Source: a virus
Strand: one strand, 5' to 3'
DNA: 64,000 nucleotides
Virus record (IMG/VR): IMGVR_UViG_3300006484_001465
Coordinates: 1-64,000 of that record
Part shown: piece after piece, positions 63,970-64,000 of the stretch
Layout of the letters: every line of letters begins with the position of its first letter
Numbering within the stretch: position 1 is the first letter of the stretch
Program-made: the position numbers and the translations under genes
Notes under the pieces: model-generated
The model's database searches: none
What the model saw: only the letters and a program-made list of their open reading frames with translations
What the model was told of the DNA's origin: nothing

Positions 63970-64000
63970 ATGAGCGAAAACAAAAAACTACCAAAAAAAT
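63970..64000 (+). CDS. truncated gene at the window end
   Basis: ATG at 63970 opens a frame reading MSENKKLPKK to the last base, preceded by an A-rich leader typical of starts in this genome. Only ten residues are visible, so no function can be given. Confidence 0.4.
   Translation, partial: MSENKKLPKK

Overview
The window is a contiguous block of a large, AT-rich, tailed-phage genome with a contractile (myovirus) tail and a T4-like gene complement. Recognisable parts are a family B DNA polymerase, a gp32-type ssDNA-binding protein with a zinc motif, a long tail sheath and a gp19-like tail tube, gp15-like and gp26-like proteins, a tape measure protein and very large baseplate/hub proteins. 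Host signals point to Bacteroidota. Starts are preceded by A-rich stretches instead of Shine-Dalgarno sequences. The polymerase, gene 32 and one late-region gene have boxes of the form TTG-N20-TAnnTTTG, the housekeeping promoter form of that phylum. No tRNA, rRNA, CRISPR array, integrase or transposase was recognised.

Layout. 1-13186: fibre/adhesin genes (LamG-like end, beta-helix proteins, a YadA-head-like repeat protein) with small companion genes and one heptosyltransferase-like gene. 13187-16724: DNA polymerase behind two host-type promoters. 16756-20064 (minus): neck-like protein, glutaredoxin and SNF2 helicase. 20191-21808: neck/tail-completion proteins. 21801-30668: collagen-like and beta-helix fibres and their companions. 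30669-35991 (minus): a glycosylation cassette (DUF6165-like, FkbM, TibC-like heptosyltransferase, four-domain glycosyltransferase/methyltransferase). 36081-37610: a second YadA-like fibre. 37665-37814 (minus): a 49-residue ribbon-helix-helix-like gene with a probable operator. 37961-47857: sheath, tube, putative internal or structural proteins, gp26-like hub protein, a small protein in a shifted frame, and the tape measure. 48108-60651: baseplate, with a 1780-residue protein carrying a WD40 propeller and an OmpA-like domain, a LysM/gp53-like protein, and a 2283-residue hub ending in M15 peptidase and GH24-like lysozyme domains. 60693-62701: small genes and an acidic, prohead-core-like protein. 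62989-63894: gp32. A truncated gene begins at 63970.

How it works together. Most structural genes or operons, on both strands, follow a motif close to GATATTTATAATAAAA about 20-45 bases before the start codon. I read this as the phage's own late promoter. The polymerase and gene 32 instead use host-type promoters, so the window shows a visible early/late split. The most unusual biology is (i) a WD40 propeller plus peptidoglycan-binding-type domain built into a baseplate protein, (ii) adhesin-like Ser/Thr-rich fibres beside an autotransporter-heptosyltransferase-like enzyme, suggesting the phage glycosylates its own fibres, (iii) short leaders ending in I/L-x-E that look like capsid-targeting peptides, (iv) a possible frameshift after the gp26-like gene, and (v) an AU-rich triple repeat before gene 32 that resembles an autoregulatory operator. 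Product assignments rest on reading motifs by eye; no database search was run.
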